Origin: Asanoa siamensis
GTDB lineage: Bacteria; Actinomycetota; Actinomycetes; Mycobacteriales; Micromonosporaceae
Assembly (NCBI RefSeq): GCF_016862555.1
Contig: NZ_BONE01000045.1
Span: forward strand, 1 to 64,000
Length of the DNA stretch: 64,000 nt
Direction of reading: 5' to 3'
Shown here one piece after another: positions 37,837 to 45,605 of the stretch (position 1 is its first letter; every line of letters starts with the position of its first letter). The translations under genes and the position numbers were made by a program. Under the pieces are notes generated by a model. That model saw nothing but the letters and a program-made list of their open reading frames with translations. It made no database searches and was not told the DNA's origin.

Positions 37837-38697
37837 CGTCAACGGCGAGCGGGCCAGCCCCCAGGCGCCCGCGAGCAGCAGCAGCGCCGCGCCGGCGAGC
37901 GCGGCCCGCGGCGTGAACCCGTGCGGCAGCGCGGCGTGGAAGGCCACGATGCTGAGCAGGTAGCTCGCCACCGGGTTGGTCACCGAGCCCGCGGTGACGG
38001 CGGCGGCCAGCGAACCCGAGGCGAACGCCTGCTGGCCGAGCAGCAGGGCGCCGAGAATCGCGCCGACCAGGGCGTATGCGGGCCAGTCGGTCAACGCCGC
38101 GCCGATGCCGTGCTCGTCCACCGTCTCGGCGCACACCTTGAGCAGGACGGCGCCGAGCGCCGAGCAGAGCGCGCCGCCGACGGCGAGCAGCGTCGCGTAC
38201 CCGAAGCGGTCCTTGCGCCGGGCCGCGATCGCGACCAGCAGGCCCGCCGCGGCGGCGGTGGCGAGCGTCCCGACCAGGACGCGGGACGGGTCGGAGTGGC
38301 CGTGCGCCGGGACCGCGCCGCGGACCGTGAGGAAGAGCGTCAGCGCGCCGACGATGGCGCAGGCCGCGAGCCAGTCGGTCGCCCGCGGCCAGGTCCGCGT
38401 CCGCCGGGCGCCCAGCGGCAGCGCGAACAGGAGTTGCGTGGCGAGCAGCGGCTGCACCAGGGCGACCGAGCCGAGATGCAGCGCGGCGCCCTGCACACCG
38501 GCACCGAGCGCGCTGGCCACCTGGCCGCCGACCCAGGTCGGCGAGCGGACGAGCCGGTGCGCGACGCGCAGCAGCGGGAACGCGCCACCCTGGCGCGCCT
38601 CGGACCGCGCCACGCGCTGGGCACCGTGTTGCTGCAGCGCCGCCGCCACGGACAGGAGGACGGCGGCCGACAGGCCGAGCAGCACGACGAGAAGCAT
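37438..38697 (-). CDS. DMT-type membrane permease with antisense-derived C-terminal extension, 419 aa
   Basis: Residues 1-287 have ten hydrophobic helices in the EamA/DMT pattern (VVLLGLSAAVLLSVAAALQQ start, SLAAAVTAGSVTNPVASYLLS near 235). The family normally stops about here. In this frame no stop occurs until 37438, so 132 further residues are read opposite the GDPD gene; they are basic, Gln/His/Arg-rich and look like antisense translation. Either a very long convergent overlap or a lost stop/indel near 37850. The ATG at 38697 has GGGAGGT upstream. Substrate unknown. Confidence 0.75.
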   Translation of the reverse strand: MLLVVLLGLSAAVLLSVAAALQQHGAQRVARSEARQGGAFPLLRVAHRLVRSPTWVGGQVASALGAGVQGAALHLGSVALVQPLLATQLLFALPLGARRTRTWPRATDWLAACAIVGALTLFLTVRGAVPAHGHSDPSRVLVGTLATAAAAGLLVAIAARRKDRFGYATLLAVGGALCSALGAVLLKVCAETVDEHGIGAALTDWPAYALVGAILGALLLGQQAFASGSLAAAVTAGSVTNPVASYLLSIVAFHAALPHGFTPRAALAGAALLLLAGAWGLARSPLTSGGQPEGGAGAQARQHRQALADHAGHPDAARVRQRRRRVHRPRQHEVGGPAQLVDHRLGQQPQPDRHAVHPAAAQAGAQAGQLHRVAGGQDAAHVRLAGERVEHRPLLGAHRHRHTPRVRAQRLRDPRRDGE

Positions 38698-38819
38698 CCG
38701 CACCTCCCGCCGCGAACGATCTCACAGCACCCCCGCGCCGTCGTCGGGCCTGCGCGATCGGTCATCCGAAGTTCATCTGCGGTGACGTCCCTCCGCTGGT
38801 CGGCGCTTGTCATCGGGAG

Positions 38820-39440
38820 ATGCCGGAGCGCCGGAAGGATCGTTCGTTGTACGGGTCACACGGGGTTGTCAGGTCGGCGGGTCTGGTCGCGGCGGGTGCG
38901 GTGCTGGCCGCGCTCGCGGGCTGCGGTGGCGGGGACGGGGCGACCGCCGCGCAGTGGGTGCCGGCGCCACCGTCGGCCGTGCCGCCGTCGCCGACCGCGC
39001 CCGCCCGGGTCGCCAAGCTCACCTCGGCCTGCAAGCTGCTCAGCGCCGAGGCGGTGATGAAGGTCCTCGGGCCGACGTCGAAGACGAAGCTCAAGGCGCG
39101 CGAGCTGCCGGTCGACAAGTCGGACGGCTCGGTCGCGTACGCGTGCTCGTACGGCAAGGACGGGCAGGAGCCGTTCGCGCTCAACGTGTCGACCAGGCCC
39201 GACCGCGCCGACGGCGCGCAGGAGGCGATCGACGCCATCGCCGACGCGTACGACGGCTCCACCCCGGTGGAGGGGGTCGGCGCTGCCGGTGTCGGCTACG
39301 TCACCGACGGCGGGTTCCGGCTGGTGGCGATCGCCGTGCCGTACGAGACCGATCTGCGCCTGGTCGTGTTCGGCGGCCCCAAGCTCGTGCCGCAGGCCAA
39401 GCTCGTCGAGGTCGCCGAGCAGGTGGTGGCGAAGATCTAG
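38820..39440 (+). CDS. Secreted lipoprotein, DUF3558-like, 206 aa
   Basis: Lipoprotein signal: hydrophobic VVRSAGLVAAGAVLAAL with lipobox LAGC, cysteine near residue 35. The mature part starts with a Pro/Thr linker, then SACKLLSAEAVMKVLG and AYACSYG, the two-cysteine pattern of actinobacterial DUF3558 substrate-binding-like lipoproteins. The start is uncertain: ATG at 38820 has no spaced ribosome site, whereas a TTG at 38847 has GGAAGG eight bases before it and would give a shorter signal. Converges on the next gene by a 4-bp stop overlap. Confidence 0.75.
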   Translation: MPERRKDRSLYGSHGVVRSAGLVAAGAVLAALAGCGGGDGATAAQWVPAPPSAVPPSPTAPARVAKLTSACKLLSAEAVMKVLGPTSKTKLKARELPVDKSDGSVAYACSYGKDGQEPFALNVSTRPDRADGAQEAIDAIADAYDGSTPVEGVGAAGVGYVTDGGFRLVAIAVPYETDLRLVVFGGPKLVPQAKLVEVAEQVVAKI

Positions 39441-39820
39441 TCGACGGGGTCCGCGTACGAGCCGTGCAGGCCCGTGGCCTCGTCGCCCTGGGGATCGAAG
39501 ACGACCAGGCCGTGCTTCTCGGCGAGTCGCAGCACCAGGTCGACCGCGTCGTCGCCAAGGGGGGTGTGGGCGATCGACATCGAGACGTGGTCGACGCCGA
39601 CGGCCAGCGGGCGGCTGATCCAGGGCGACTCGTCGTCACCCGGCAGGTCGGGGAACGTCGCCAGCAGGTCGCCGTAGAAGGCGGCGATCGGCGGGGTCGG
39701 CGCCACCCCCGGGCTCGACCGCCCGGCGCGCTGGTCGGCCATCGCCCGGACGTCGTCGAGCGACGCTTCTGTCCCGGCCGCGAGTACCACTAGGTCGAAG
39801 CTCACCCCTACATGATCCAC
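39437..39820 (-). CDS. Hypothetical protein, 127 aa
   Basis: Soluble alpha/beta-looking protein beginning with VSFDLVVLAAGTEASLDD and ending HGLVVFDPQGDEATG. No known domain; the pattern is that of small conserved actinobacterial proteins. Start may be the ATG at 39820 or GTG at 39805 (which begins at the conserved VSFDL). Stop overlaps that of the lipoprotein gene through a shared palindromic CTAG. The XRE regulator gene ends 19 bp upstream of it on the same strand, so the two could form a unit. Confidence 0.65.
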   Translation of the reverse strand: MDHVGVSFDLVVLAAGTEASLDDVRAMADQRAGRSSPGVAPTPPIAAFYGDLLATFPDLPGDDESPWISRPLAVGVDHVSMSIAHTPLGDDAVDLVLRLAEKHGLVVFDPQGDEATGLHGSYADPVD

Positions 39821-39839
39821 GACGGCGGCGAGCGCCTTG

Positions 39840-40667
39840 TCACGCCCACTGTGGATCGGTGAGTTGACGCAGCTGACCTGCGGCGACGCTGCCCACCGCG
39901 GCGGTGTAGGTGATCAGGAGCTGGGCCGCGCCCTCGTGCCGGAGGATCTGGCACTGCAGCTCGGCCGTGCCGAAGCGCGGGTTGACCAGCGTCTTCGTGC
40001 CACCGCGGCAGAGGGCCACCTTCTGCTCCCGCCACATCCGCTCGAACTCGGGGCTGCGGTCGCGCAACAGGCCGATCAGCCGGTCGGCGACGGCGGAGCC
40101 GGTCTCGACGGAGCGGGCCCGCAGGTCCGCGACGCGGGCCCGGCCCTCCTCCTCGCACTCCTCCGGCGGGTGCATCCAGCGCCCGGCCGGGTCGGTGAAC
40201 CACCGGTACGTGCTGTAGCGCGCGTCGCCGGTGTAGCCGGAGTGGTCGCCGAGCAGCGCGACCGCCGCCGGGTTCTGCAGGAGCGTCTCGCCGTCGGTCG
40301 TCATCACCTGGGCCGGCGTGCCGCCGAGGCTCTCGACGAGCTGCCGCAGCGGCGCGGCCACCTCCGTCGCGGGCTCGGTCTGCACCCGGCGCACGCACGC
40401 GCGGTCGGCGACCCGGTAGAGGTAGTCCTGCTCGTCCTGGGTGAGCTGGAGCGCGCGGGACAGCGACTCCAGGATCTGGGCGGAGGGCGGGCCGATCCGC
40501 CCCTGCTCGAGGCGGCGGTAGTAGTCGGGCGACATGGCCGCCAGCTCCGCGACGTCCTCGCGGCGCAGCCCGCGGGTGCGCTGGCGGGAGCGGGTGATGT
40601 CCGGCACGAGCTGCGCGCGGCGAGAGCGCAGGAAATGCCCCAGTTCGTCCGTGCTCACGCCCTCCAT
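39840..40667 (-). CDS. XRE-family regulator with MmyB-like ligand domain, 275 aa
   Basis: Helix-turn-helix at residues ~10-75 (GHFLRSRRAQL, RREDVAELAAMSPDYYRRLEQGRI in part), followed by the MmyB-like PAS domain (LLQNPAAVALLGD, YSTYRWFTDPAGRWMHP) seen in many actinobacterial oxidoreductase regulators. ATG at 40667; a GTG at 40658 is possible. It is divergent from the flavoenzyme at 40837, the common layout in which the MmyB protein controls a neighbouring oxidoreductase, with a fatty-acid-like ligand in the structural prototype. Confidence 0.88.
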   Translation of the reverse strand: MEGVSTDELGHFLRSRRAQLVPDITRSRQRTRGLRREDVAELAAMSPDYYRRLEQGRIGPPSAQILESLSRALQLTQDEQDYLYRVADRACVRRVQTEPATEVAAPLRQLVESLGGTPAQVMTTDGETLLQNPAAVALLGDHSGYTGDARYSTYRWFTDPAGRWMHPPEECEEEGRARVADLRARSVETGSAVADRLIGLLRDRSPEFERMWREQKVALCRGGTKTLVNPRFGTAELQCQILRHEGAAQLLITYTAAVGSVAAGQLRQLTDPQWA

Positions 40668-40836
40668 TGTCGCCCCGCAACCGTCGGCCGAGGGGTGTCG
40701 AGTTGCCACCGCCACATTGGGGGTCAGGTCTTGCCCTGGCTCGCGCGCGGGCTCACGACCAGCATCGACGGCGCGGGGGCGTTGTCCGGGAGCCGTCGCG
40801 CCTGTGCTGAACCGGATGACCAGGGGGAAAACAGAC

Positions 40837-42219
40837 ATGACATTCGAGACCACGTCGGCTCACGGGGAAGGTCGCGACGCGGCGTCGTTGCGCGGCCTGG
40901 CCGGCGGGGGAGTGTTTCTGCCCGGGGACGAGGGGTACGACCGGGCCCGCACGACCTGGGCGCTCGGCGTCGACCTGCGGCCGGCGGCCGTCGCGTTTCC
41001 GCGCACCGCGGCCGAGGTGTCGGCCGTCGTCCGGGCGGCCGCGGTCGCCGGGCTGCGGGTGGCGCCGCTGGGCACCGGGCACAACGCGCATCCGCTCGAC
41101 GACCTGGGCTCCACGGTGCTGCTGCGGATGAACGAGCTGACCGGGCTCGAGGTCGACGCTGACCGGCGGCGGATCCGGGCCGGCGCCGGCGAGGTCTGGC
41201 TGCCGGTCGTGGAGGCGGCGGGCGCGCACGGCCTCGCCGCGATGCACGGTTCGTCGCCGGACACCGGCGTGGTCGGCTATACCCTCAACGGCGGCCTGAG
41301 CTGGTACGCCCGCTCGTTGGGCCTGGCCGTGAACAGCGTCACCGCCGTCGAGATCGTCACCGGGTCCGGCGAACTGACCAGAGTGGACGCCGACCACGAG
41401 CCCGACCTGTTCTGGGCGCTGCGCGGGGGCAACGCCGCCAACTTCGGTGTGGTCACGGCGCTGGAGTTCACCGCGTACCCGATCGAGACCGCGTACGCCG
41501 GCATGCTCGTCTTCGACGTGACGCACGCGCACCGGGTGCTGGAGCGCTGGGTGGACTGGTCGTCGACGGCACCGGACGCGGTGACCACCGCCTACCGCCA
41601 CCTGAGCTTCCCGCCGATCCCGGAGGTCCCGGAGCTGTTCCGCGGTCGCTCCCTGGCCGTGGTCGACGGCGCCGTCGTGGCGGACGACGCCGAGGCCGAA
41701 CGGATCATCGCACCGTTGCGGGAGCTCGGCCCCGAGGTCGACACGTTCGCCCGGGTGCCCGCCGCGACGCTGCCGCGGCTGCACATGGACCCGGAGCAGC
41801 CGACGCCCGGTGGCGGACGGTCCGTCTCGCTCGGCGCCCTGCCGGCCGCGGCGGTGGACCGGTTCGTGGAGGTCGCCGGCCCCGACTGCGGGCTGGCCGT
41901 GGTCGAGCTCCGCCAGCTCGGCGGCGCGCTGGCCCGGCGGCCCGAGGGTGCCGGCGCCGTGGGCGCGCTGGAAGGCTCGTTCGGGCTGCTGGCCGCCGGC
42001 CTGACGCTGCCGGAGACGGCCGAGGCGACGATCGCGAGCGCCGAGCGGGTCGTCGACGCCATGGCGCCGTGGGCGCACGGCCTCGAGTACCTCAACTACC
42101 ACGAGGTGCGGATCGACCCGGCCCGGGCGTACGACGCGGCGACGCTCACGAAGCTGCGCCAGATCCACAAGGACGTCGACCCGACCGGCCAGTTCGTGGC
42201 CAACCACCCGCTGGGCTGA
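40837..42219 (+). CDS. FAD-binding (PCMH/BBE-like) oxidoreductase, 460 aa
   Basis: FAD domain with AVAFPRTAAEVSAVVRAA, PLGTGHNAHPLDD (FAD-linking His) and GSSPDTGVVGYTLNGGLSW, again with Ser instead of the second linking Cys. The substrate half is related to the enzyme at 30380: both share FPPxPxVPE and the IAPLR/VAPLR motif. The C-terminus VDPTGQFVANHP is the shortened BBE tail. ATG at 40837 with CAGGGGGAAA upstream. Divergent MmyB-type regulator is the likely controller. Terminator at 42229 follows. Substrate unknown. Confidence 0.88.
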   Translation: MTFETTSAHGEGRDAASLRGLAGGGVFLPGDEGYDRARTTWALGVDLRPAAVAFPRTAAEVSAVVRAAAVAGLRVAPLGTGHNAHPLDDLGSTVLLRMNELTGLEVDADRRRIRAGAGEVWLPVVEAAGAHGLAAMHGSSPDTGVVGYTLNGGLSWYARSLGLAVNSVTAVEIVTGSGELTRVDADHEPDLFWALRGGNAANFGVVTALEFTAYPIETAYAGMLVFDVTHAHRVLERWVDWSSTAPDAVTTAYRHLSFPPIPEVPELFRGRSLAVVDGAVVADDAEAERIIAPLRELGPEVDTFARVPAATLPRLHMDPEQPTPGGGRSVSLGALPAAAVDRFVEVAGPDCGLAVVELRQLGGALARRPEGAGAVGALEGSFGLLAAGLTLPETAEATIASAERVVDAMAPWAHGLEYLNYHEVRIDPARAYDAATLTKLRQIHKDVDPTGQFVANHPLG

Positions 42220-42228
42220 CGTGCGGGA

Positions 42229-42256
42229 CCCCGCGCCGCGACGGTGCGGCGCGGGG
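42229..42256. terminator. Bidirectional hairpin terminator
   Basis: Perfect 11-bp stem (42229-42239 with 42246-42256, CCCCGCGCCGC) and a 6-nt loop in the 48-bp gap between the convergent flavoenzyme and SDR genes. No T-run. Confidence 0.75.
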
Positions 42257-42267
42257 CCCCTGTCTCC

Positions 42268-43098
42268 TCACAGGATCGGCTTGCCGCCGGTGACCGGGAT
42301 GACGGCGCCGGAGATGTAGCTGGCCTCGTCGGAGGCGAGCAGCACGAACGGCGGCGCGACCTCCTTGGGCTGGCCGGGCCGGCCGAGCGGCGTGTTCTTC
42401 CCGAACTCCTCGACCTGCTCGGGCGGCATCGTCGACGGGATCAGCGGTGTCCAGATCGGACCCGGCGCCACCGCGTTGACCCGGATGCCGCGGTCGCCGA
42501 GCAGTTGCGCCAGGCCGGCGGTGAAGTTGGCGATCGCGCCCTTCGTCGTCGCGTACGGCAGCAGGGTCGGCTTCGGTGTGTCGTAGTTGATCGAACTGGT
42601 GTTGATGATCGACGCACCCGCGCCGAGGTGCGGCAGCGCGGCCTTGACCACCCGGAACATCGCGGTGATGTTGACGTCGAAGGTGTGCTGCCACTCCTCG
42701 TCGGTGACCTCCTCGACGGTCTCGTGGGTCATCTGGAAGGCCGCGTTGTTGACGAGCACGTCGATGCCGCCGAACTCGGCGACGGCCACGTCGACGACCC
42801 GCCGGCACTGGGCGGGGTCGGCCAGGTCACCGGGCACGAGCACCGCCCGGCGCCCGGCCTCCTCGACCAGCTTCGCGGTGTCGCGCGCGTCCTCGTCCTC
42901 GTTGAGATAGGCGATCAGCACGTCGGCACCCTCGCGGGCGAACGCGATCGCGACGGCCCGGCCGATGCCGCTGTCGCCACCGGTGACCACCGCCCGCTTG
43001 CCCTCGAGCCGGCCGCTGCCGCGGTAGCTGTCCTCGCCGTGGTCCGGCTTCTCGCGCATGGCGCCGAGCCGGCCGGGCGGCTGCTGCTGGATTTCCAT
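42268..43098 (-). CDS. Short-chain dehydrogenase/reductase, general-stress type, 276 aa
   Basis: Rossmann TGGDSGIGRA near 41, NNAA near 122, catalytic Ser in NTSSIN and Y-x3-K in YATTKGA. The N-terminal 30-residue extension (MEIQQQPPGRLGAM) and the ending ISGAVIPVTGGKPIL place it with the 'general stress protein 39'/YhdF-like SDRs, which are often induced by osmotic or desiccation stress. Forms a unit with the small membrane protein gene 15 bp upstream. Substrate unknown. Confidence 0.9.
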   Translation of the reverse strand: MEIQQQPPGRLGAMREKPDHGEDSYRGSGRLEGKRAVVTGGDSGIGRAVAIAFAREGADVLIAYLNEDEDARDTAKLVEEAGRRAVLVPGDLADPAQCRRVVDVAVAEFGGIDVLVNNAAFQMTHETVEEVTDEEWQHTFDVNITAMFRVVKAALPHLGAGASIINTSSINYDTPKPTLLPYATTKGAIANFTAGLAQLLGDRGIRVNAVAPGPIWTPLIPSTMPPEQVEEFGKNTPLGRPGQPKEVAPPFVLLASDEASYISGAVIPVTGGKPIL

Positions 43099-43113
43099 CG
43101 TGGTCGTCCCGTC

Positions 43114-43296
43114 TCAGAAGAAGCGGCGCCGGCGGCGGCCGGAGCCGAGCAGGTCGGCGACCTGGCGCATGCCCTTGGTGACGCCGCTCGGGCCGCGGCG
43201 GGCCTCGACGACCTGGCTGATCTTGCGGATGCCGGCGGCGGCCAGCGGCAGGGCGACCGCGACCACTGCCCAGCGCCGCACCACTGTGGCGAGCAT
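43114..43296 (-). CDS. Small basic membrane protein, 60 aa
   Basis: One hydrophobic helix (residues 8-22, RWAVVAVALPLAAAGI) followed by a very basic C-terminus (GSGRRRRRFF). An ATG with GGAGGGAAA just upstream and a 15-bp spacing to the SDR gene support a real, co-transcribed gene. Predicted single-pass membrane peptide; function unknown. Shortness limits certainty. Confidence 0.6.
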   Translation of the reverse strand: MLATVVRRWAVVAVALPLAAAGIRKISQVVEARRGPSGVTKGMRQVADLLGSGRRRRRFF

Positions 43297-43392
43297 CAGG
43301 TTTCCTCCCTCGATGAGCGGATACCTGGCGAATACCCAGCCGGCGGGCGATTACGCGCGCATCTTCCGCGCCCTCGGGGGTACTGGCCAGGC

Positions 43393-44475
43393 ATGAAGGT
43401 CGTCGTGGTGGGTGCGTCCGGCAATGTGGGCTCGGCGGTGCTGCGCCGGCTGGCGCGGGAGCCCGAGGTGACGGAGATCGTCGGTGTCGTCCGCCGCGTT
43501 CCCGAGGCGGCCGCCGGCGCGCCGTACTCCGATGTGGACTGGTGGTGCGTCGACGTCGCCGGGCCAGGCGCGACCGGGGCGCTCGCCGAGGCGGCCAAGG
43601 GCGCCGCCGTGCTGATCCACCTGGCGTGGCAGATCCAACCGAGCCACGACCAGAAACGGCTCCGGCGTACGAACGTGCAGGGCGCGGCGAACGCGGTGAT
43701 GGCGGCAATGCGGGCCGGCGTGCCCGCGCTGGTGGTCGCCTCCTCGGTGGGCGCGTACGCGCCGGGTCCGAAGGACTACGAGGTCGGCGAGTCGTGGCCG
43801 GTGACCGGGGTGCGCTGGTCGACCTACAGCCGCGACAAGGCGCACGTGGAGGCCATGCTGGACGAGGTGGAGCGCCGCTATCCGGCGCTGCGGGTCGTGC
43901 GGATGCGGCCGGGCCTGACCTTCCAGCGCCCGGCGGCGTCCGAGATCTCCCGGCTGTTCGTCGGCCCGCTCGCGCCGCTCGGGCTGCTGCGCTTCGGCCG
44001 CCTGCCGGTGCTGCCCGGCGGGCCGCGGCTGCGGGTGCAGGGCGTGCACGCCGACGACGTCGCCGACGCGTACGTCCGGGCGGCGCTGTCCGACGTGAAG
44101 GGTGCGTTCAACCTCGCCGCCGGCCCGGTGCTGGACGGGCCCACGCTCGCGAAGCGCTACCACGGCCGGGTGGTCCCGGTGCCCGTGCCGCTGCTGCGGG
44201 CGGCCGCCGGCCTGACCTGGCACGCCCGGCTGCAGCCCGTCGAGCCCGGCTGGATCGACCTGGCGACGCGCGTGCCGCTGCTGTCGTCGGCCCGCGCGGC
44301 GGCCGAGCTGGGCTGGCAACCCAAGATCGACGCGCTGGCGGCCATCGACGAGCTGTTGCGCGGGATGGCCGAGCGCGCGGGGGCGCCGACCGAGCCGCTG
44401 CGGCCGGAGCCGCCGGCGCCCGCCCGGCTGGCCGGGATGGTCGTGCGCCCGCCGGGGCACGGTGACCCGTACTGA
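43393..44475 (+). CDS. NAD-dependent epimerase/dehydratase-like protein, 360 aa
   Basis: Extended-SDR Rossmann fold: VVVGASGNVGSA at 4-15, VNVQGAANAV-like TNVQGAANAV, VVASSVGAYAPG and the catalytic YSRDK (Y-x3-K) near 138. The C-terminal part has VQGVHADDVADAY and AGPVLDGP, typical of sugar-nucleotide or NADH-ubiquinone-like atypical SDRs; the basic Pro-rich tail is not conserved. Divergent from the SDR/membrane pair with a 96-bp gap. Sugar substrate cannot be told. Confidence 0.85.
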   Translation: MKVVVVGASGNVGSAVLRRLAREPEVTEIVGVVRRVPEAAAGAPYSDVDWWCVDVAGPGATGALAEAAKGAAVLIHLAWQIQPSHDQKRLRRTNVQGAANAVMAAMRAGVPALVVASSVGAYAPGPKDYEVGESWPVTGVRWSTYSRDKAHVEAMLDEVERRYPALRVVRMRPGLTFQRPAASEISRLFVGPLAPLGLLRFGRLPVLPGGPRLRVQGVHADDVADAYVRAALSDVKGAFNLAAGPVLDGPTLAKRYHGRVVPVPVPLLRAAAGLTWHARLQPVEPGWIDLATRVPLLSSARAAAELGWQPKIDALAAIDELLRGMAERAGAPTEPLRPEPPAPARLAGMVVRPPGHGDPY

Positions 44476-44513
44476 CCGGTTTGACCCATGCGGCGCCGGG
44501 TACCCGCTTCGGT

Positions 44514-45119
44514 ATGAAGGCCCTCGTGATCAACTGCACGCTCAAGCCGAGCCCGGCGCCCTCCAACACCGAGGCACTGGCCGACGTCGTCGTCGCCGAG
44601 CTCCGGAAGTCCGATGTGGATGTCGAGGTCGTCCGGGCGGTCGACCACGACATCCGCCCCGGCGTCGAGGACGACATGGGCGACGGCGACGAGTGGCCCG
44701 CGATCCGGGCCAAGGTGCTCGACTCCGAGATCCTGGTCATCGCGACGCCCACCTGGGTCGGCAAGCCGTCGTCGGTGGCGCAGCGGGTGATCGAGCGGAT
44801 GGACGCGCTGATCAGCCAGACCGACGACGAGGGCCGCCCGGTCGCCTACAACCGCGTGGCCGGCGTGGTCAACACGGGCAACGAGGACGGCGCGCACCAC
44901 GTGATCACCGAGATCTGCGGCGCGCTGGTCGACATCGGCTACACGATCCCGGCACAGGCCTGGACCTACTGGCACCTTGGCCCCGGCGCGGGCCCGAACT
45001 ACCTCGACGACCAGCGCGGCCACGACTGGTCCGACAAGACCGGCCGCGCGATGGCCGCCAACCTGGTCACCGTCGCCCGCGCCCTGGCGGCGAACCCGCT
45101 GGGCCCGCCGCCGAGCTGA
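44514..45119 (+). CDS. NADPH-dependent FMN reductase / flavodoxin-fold protein, 201 aa
   Basis: Flavodoxin-like: LVINCTLKPSPAPSNTE forms the phosphate-binding loop, IATPTWVGKPSSVAQRVIERMD the second FMN loop, and VVNTGNEDGAHH the third. Similar enzymes reduce quinones or flavins with NAD(P)H. ATG at 44514 is 38 bp after the epimerase stop; the next gene follows after 14 bp, so the three may form a transcription unit. Confidence 0.88.
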   Translation: MKALVINCTLKPSPAPSNTEALADVVVAELRKSDVDVEVVRAVDHDIRPGVEDDMGDGDEWPAIRAKVLDSEILVIATPTWVGKPSSVAQRVIERMDALISQTDDEGRPVAYNRVAGVVNTGNEDGAHHVITEICGALVDIGYTIPAQAWTYWHLGPGAGPNYLDDQRGHDWSDKTGRAMAANLVTVARALAANPLGPPPS

Positions 45120-45133
45120 CGTAGCGTCGATGG

Positions 45134-45532
45134 GTGGGGTTCCAGAGCCGACTGGTCAACCCGGTCGTGCGGCTGGCCTGGGCGTTGCGGCTGCCGATCC
45201 CGGGCGACGCGCTCCTGGAGACGACCGGCCGGCGGTCCGGGAAGCGGCGGCGCACCCCGGTCTGCGACGGCCTGGCCGGCGACGTCTTCTGGCTGGTCTC
45301 CCAGCGGGGCCGGGACGCCGACTGGGTGCGTGACCTGACGGCCGAACCGCGGGTGCGGGTCAGGGTGAGCGGCGGCCGCTGGCGCGCCGGCACCGCCCAC
45401 GTGGTCGCCGGCGACGACCCGGCCGCCCGTCGCCAAAGCATCGGGACCACCCTGGCGCGCCGCCTCTGCCTGGCGACCGCCGCGCTGTCGGACGCCGACC
45501 CGGTGACGGTCCGGATCGACCTGGACCCCTGA
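45134..45532 (+). CDS. F420-dependent nitroreductase/quinone reductase-like (DDN family), 132 aa
   Basis: Split beta-barrel deazaflavin-binding domain: LLETTGRRSGKRRRTPVCD is the conserved F420-contact loop of the DDN family, and DADWVRDLTAEPRVRV the second conserved element. Known members transfer hydride from F420H2 to quinones or nitroaromatics. GTG at 45134; the ATG at 45130 is out of frame. Micromonosporaceae make F420, so this role is plausible. Confidence 0.85.
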   Translation: MGFQSRLVNPVVRLAWALRLPIPGDALLETTGRRSGKRRRTPVCDGLAGDVFWLVSQRGRDADWVRDLTAEPRVRVRVSGGRWRAGTAHVVAGDDPAARRQSIGTTLARRLCLATAALSDADPVTVRIDLDP

Positions 45533-45565
45533 CCCCCCCGGGCGGAATGGCGTCGCGCGGTGGCC

Positions 45566-45584
45566 GCCGGTTAGCCTCTCCTAA
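45566..45584 (-). promoter_or_regulatory. IdeR/DmdR-type iron box before the ABC exporter pair
   Basis: Read on the minus strand, TTAGGAGAGGCTAACCGGC matches the iron-box consensus TTAGGTTAGGCTAACCTAA at 14 of 19 positions, including the central AGGCTAACC. It ends 21 bp before the ATG at 45606, overlapping the probable promoter. It shares 15 of 18 bases with the box at 52937. Confidence 0.7.
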
Positions 45585-45605
45585 CTTGTCGCGGTTGGGG
45601 GGCGG

